Shown here: positions 62,166-64,000 of the stretch, piece by piece
Layout of the letters: each line of letters opens with the position of its first letter
Numbering within the stretch: position 1 is the first letter of the stretch
DNA from: Labyrinthula sp. Ha
Lineage: Eukaryota; Sar; Bigyra; Labyrinthulida; Labyrinthulaceae
DNA length: 64,000 nt
Assembly: GCA_015227615.1 (NCBI GenBank)
Contig: JAALGZ010000032.1
Span: 62,001-126,000, forward strand
Direction: 5' to 3'
Program-made: the position numbers and the translations under genes
Notes under the pieces: generated by a model
The model's database searches: none
The model's input: only the letters and a program-made list of their open reading frames with translations
Told to the model about the DNA's origin: nothing

Positions 62166-64000
62166 TTAATTAGGTTTTAATTTCTTTGTTGAATTTTTAC
62201 ATATTAGTCGAATTCTGTTTATCCCACCGTCTGGAAAGATTCGAACTTTAACAAAGCTAACCATCACATCTTTTTTAGTTTCAAAGTTTAGCCTCATTTT
62301 ATTTCCAGCAAAGTGCTTTACAGGAACTTTTTCTTTTAAAGTAATAAAATTGTTTTTGTTTTCACTTATATCTACTGAAATGAACATTGGTGTATTATTG
62401 ACAAAGAAAGTAAAATCAAACTCCATGAATTCCATTTTACCCAGTTCAATAGGTTTAAAGGTTTTCAAAATGGCATACTCAAAATGATCGGCTTCTCGAG
62501 AACGAGCACTTTCGAAACCATCATACATTGAAATTGGTGAATCAGGACTAATTAAATTACGTGCAGGAGAGTAGTGCTCATTAGACGCCTCAAGAACCTC
62601 TGCACCAAACTTTTGGCTTAGAGCATCAAAAACTGAACCAGTTTTCTCTAAATTCTCTACGTTTTCTCTAATTTCGCTCATTGTAAAACTTCGGGCAGCA
62701 GTTAATGGTTTATTTGGCGTTGGGATTAAATCATTATACTTTGAGTACACCATATCTTCATGTTTTTCAACAACCTTCTTCAGCAAATAGAATCTAGATA
62801 TTCCGCCATCAGGATAATTACAAAATCTTAACCTTTTTGAGTGAACTAACTTTTGTTTCTGTTCTTCTGAAAATTTTAAAGAAAGTTCAGAATGTCCAAC
62901 TAAAACCACTTTGGGAACAATTTCAACCCAGTTATTTTGAATCCAGCCATCAAGCGAGAAGAATTCTGCTTGGTTTCCTAAATGAAACTTTGTAGACACA
63001 TAAAGGAAAGAAACTTGGGATAATTCTTCCTCGGGTATGAATACTACAAAATCAAATTTCTTTTGATTGTGTCTTCCAGATTCCCAACTATCCATTACTT
63101 TGCCCATCGAGCAAAATAAATTAGGATCAAACTCTGGTTCGAACTCAGAAATTAAATTCTCAGCCCGCGCAAATCTTTCATTTGAAACTTTTTCAATCTT
63201 TAAATCAATCTTGAACTCAGATAGTTTGTGTTTCTTAGAATTTGAACCTCGTTTTATATGTGGAGGTTGAACAACTTCAAAAGCATCAAATAACAGTTTT
63301 TTGTAACCTAAGTTCACAATCTGCTCTTGTGGAATTTCGGAAAAATTAAACTCATTCATTGAGTTCAAAACATTGAAATTAATTCCAATGCTTCCATTCG
63401 CAAAGAGTTCTTCAGAAAGCAAAATCTTTGAAACAGATCTAGCAATGAATAACATCCCTTTGTTGTCCTTGTTTACAAAGAAACTCAATCCAGATCCCGC
63501 GTGCACTCCTTTAAAACAATGTAAAAAGATTGCTCTAAACCCGTCATTTGCACCTTGATGAACTAAGAAAACTGAATTTCCTGCTTCTATAGTGAAAACT
63601 CCAAGTCCCATTAAACATCCCATAAAATCCACACTTCCATTGTCTTGTCCATTTACCATTATACAAACACTTTCATGCCAATCGTGATCCACATTTTCAT
63701 AAGCCAGCTTCATCTCTTCTAAAAACAAGCTCATTCCAGCAGATGTTCCCCATCCACCAGCAGCAAAGGCAGCAAAGTGCAATCTTTTTCCTTCAATTGG
63801 CTGATTATCATCCTGAAATCCTTGCGCACACTGACCTCCTAGCGGTGACTCGGTAGCAGCAAACTCCCGATTAGGAAATATTAACCCAGCATGAAGTTTC
63901 CTTGATTTCAGAAATTCGTTTACCAAGTTTTCTGCTTCGGTTTCCTCCATTGTTTCAATCAACAGTTGTAGCAACAGAAATCCACCACCAGAATAATGAA
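62166..64000 (-). CDS. Beta-lactamase-like domain fused to allantoicase (5' partial)
   Basis: At least 610 residues; the frame stays open to the window edge, so the N-terminus is missing. The first 240 visible residues match the C-terminal part of the serine beta-lactamase/esterase family (Pfam PF00144 type): HYSGGGFLLLQLLIE (the Tyr motif), GFQDDNQPIEGKRLHFAAFA then GGWGTSAGMSLFLEE, and VHQGANDGFRAIF as the HxG motif. The SxxK nucleophile would be upstream. The rest holds two allantoicase repeats: NLISEFEPEF...DSWESGRHN...FCNYPDGGISR, and SPARNLISPDSPISMYDGFE then SARSR...RIFPDGGINRIRL. Allantoicase splits allantoate to ureidoglycolate and urea in purine breakdown. The usual HDW and DTxHFKGN blocks are altered in both repeats, so activity is uncertain. 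No intron is seen in this part. Confidence 0.85.
   Translation of the reverse strand, partial: HYSGGGFLLLQLLIETMEETEAENLVNEFLKSRKLHAGLIFPNREFAATESPLGGQCAQGFQDDNQPIEGKRLHFAAFAAGGWGTSAGMSLFLEEMKLAYENVDHDWHESVCIMVNGQDNGSVDFMGCLMGLGVFTIEAGNSVFLVHQGANDGFRAIFLHCFKGVHAGSGLSFFVNKDNKGMLFIARSVSKILLSEELFANGSIGINFNVLNSMNEFNFSEIPQEQIVNLGYKKLLFDAFEVVQPPHIKRGSNSKKHKLSEFKIDLKIEKVSNERFARAENLISEFEPEFDPNLFCSMGKVMDSWESGRHNQKKFDFVVFIPEEELSQVSFLYVSTKFHLGNQAEFFSLDGWIQNNWVEIVPKVVLVGHSELSLKFSEEQKQKLVHSKRLRFCNYPDGGISRFYLLKKVVEKHEDMVYSKYNDLIPTPNKPLTAARSFTMSEIRENVENLEKTGSVFDALSQKFGAEVLEASNEHYSPARNLISPDSPISMYDGFESARSREADHFEYAILKTFKPIELGKMEFMEFDFTFFVNNTPMFISVDISENKNNFITLKEKVPVKHFAGNKMRLNFETKKDVMVSFVKVRIFPDGGINRIRLICKNSTKKLKPN

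Overview
The window is nuclear DNA of a unicellular eukaryote. It is AT-rich, uses the standard code with all three stop codons, and carries eukaryotic hallmark genes: ribosomal protein L12, a cyclin, a VAP tail-anchored protein, a SERCA-type Ca2+ pump, a TKL kinase and a calcineurin-like phosphatase. Introns are few and very small (29-39 nt, GT...AG) wherever the protein families allow a check. The SERCA is of the long plant/protist ECA type. I cannot place the lineage more precisely.

Layout. 1-3.5 kb: mostly empty, with one possible small spliced gene. 3.5-5.9 kb: membrane-anchored multicopper oxidase. 5.9-10.2 kb: empty. 10.2-15.7 kb: compact cluster of an RluA-type pseudouridine synthase (+) whose stop codon overlaps that of a transmembrane TKL kinase (-), which follows closely behind SERCA (-). 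15.76-20.2 kb: a nearly complete but broken APE-type LINE running away from SERCA, then the 5' fragment of a second copy. 23.3-38.0 kb: two about 1.38-kb arms of a recent inverted duplication enclose a cyclin gene (-) and a 1513-aa pseudokinase/phosphatase/CH/EF-hand protein (+). 45-47 kb: convergent BTB protein and RPL12 genes. 51.5-52.4 kb: four-exon VAP gene. 60.5-64 kb: an orphan type II membrane protein (+) meets, 11 bp apart, a gene (-) fusing a serine beta-lactamase-like domain to allantoicase repeats; its 5' end lies outside the window.

Most genes look like unrelated housekeeping or signalling functions rather than one pathway. Calcium is a weak common thread (SERCA removes cytosolic Ca2+; the EF-hand phosphatase probably senses it). 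The most unusual items are the two multidomain fusions: kinase-C-lobe/calcineurin-like phosphatase/calponin-homology/EF-hand, and beta-lactamase-like/allantoicase. No CRISPR, tRNA or rRNA gene was recognised by eye, and no virus-derived element was recognised.
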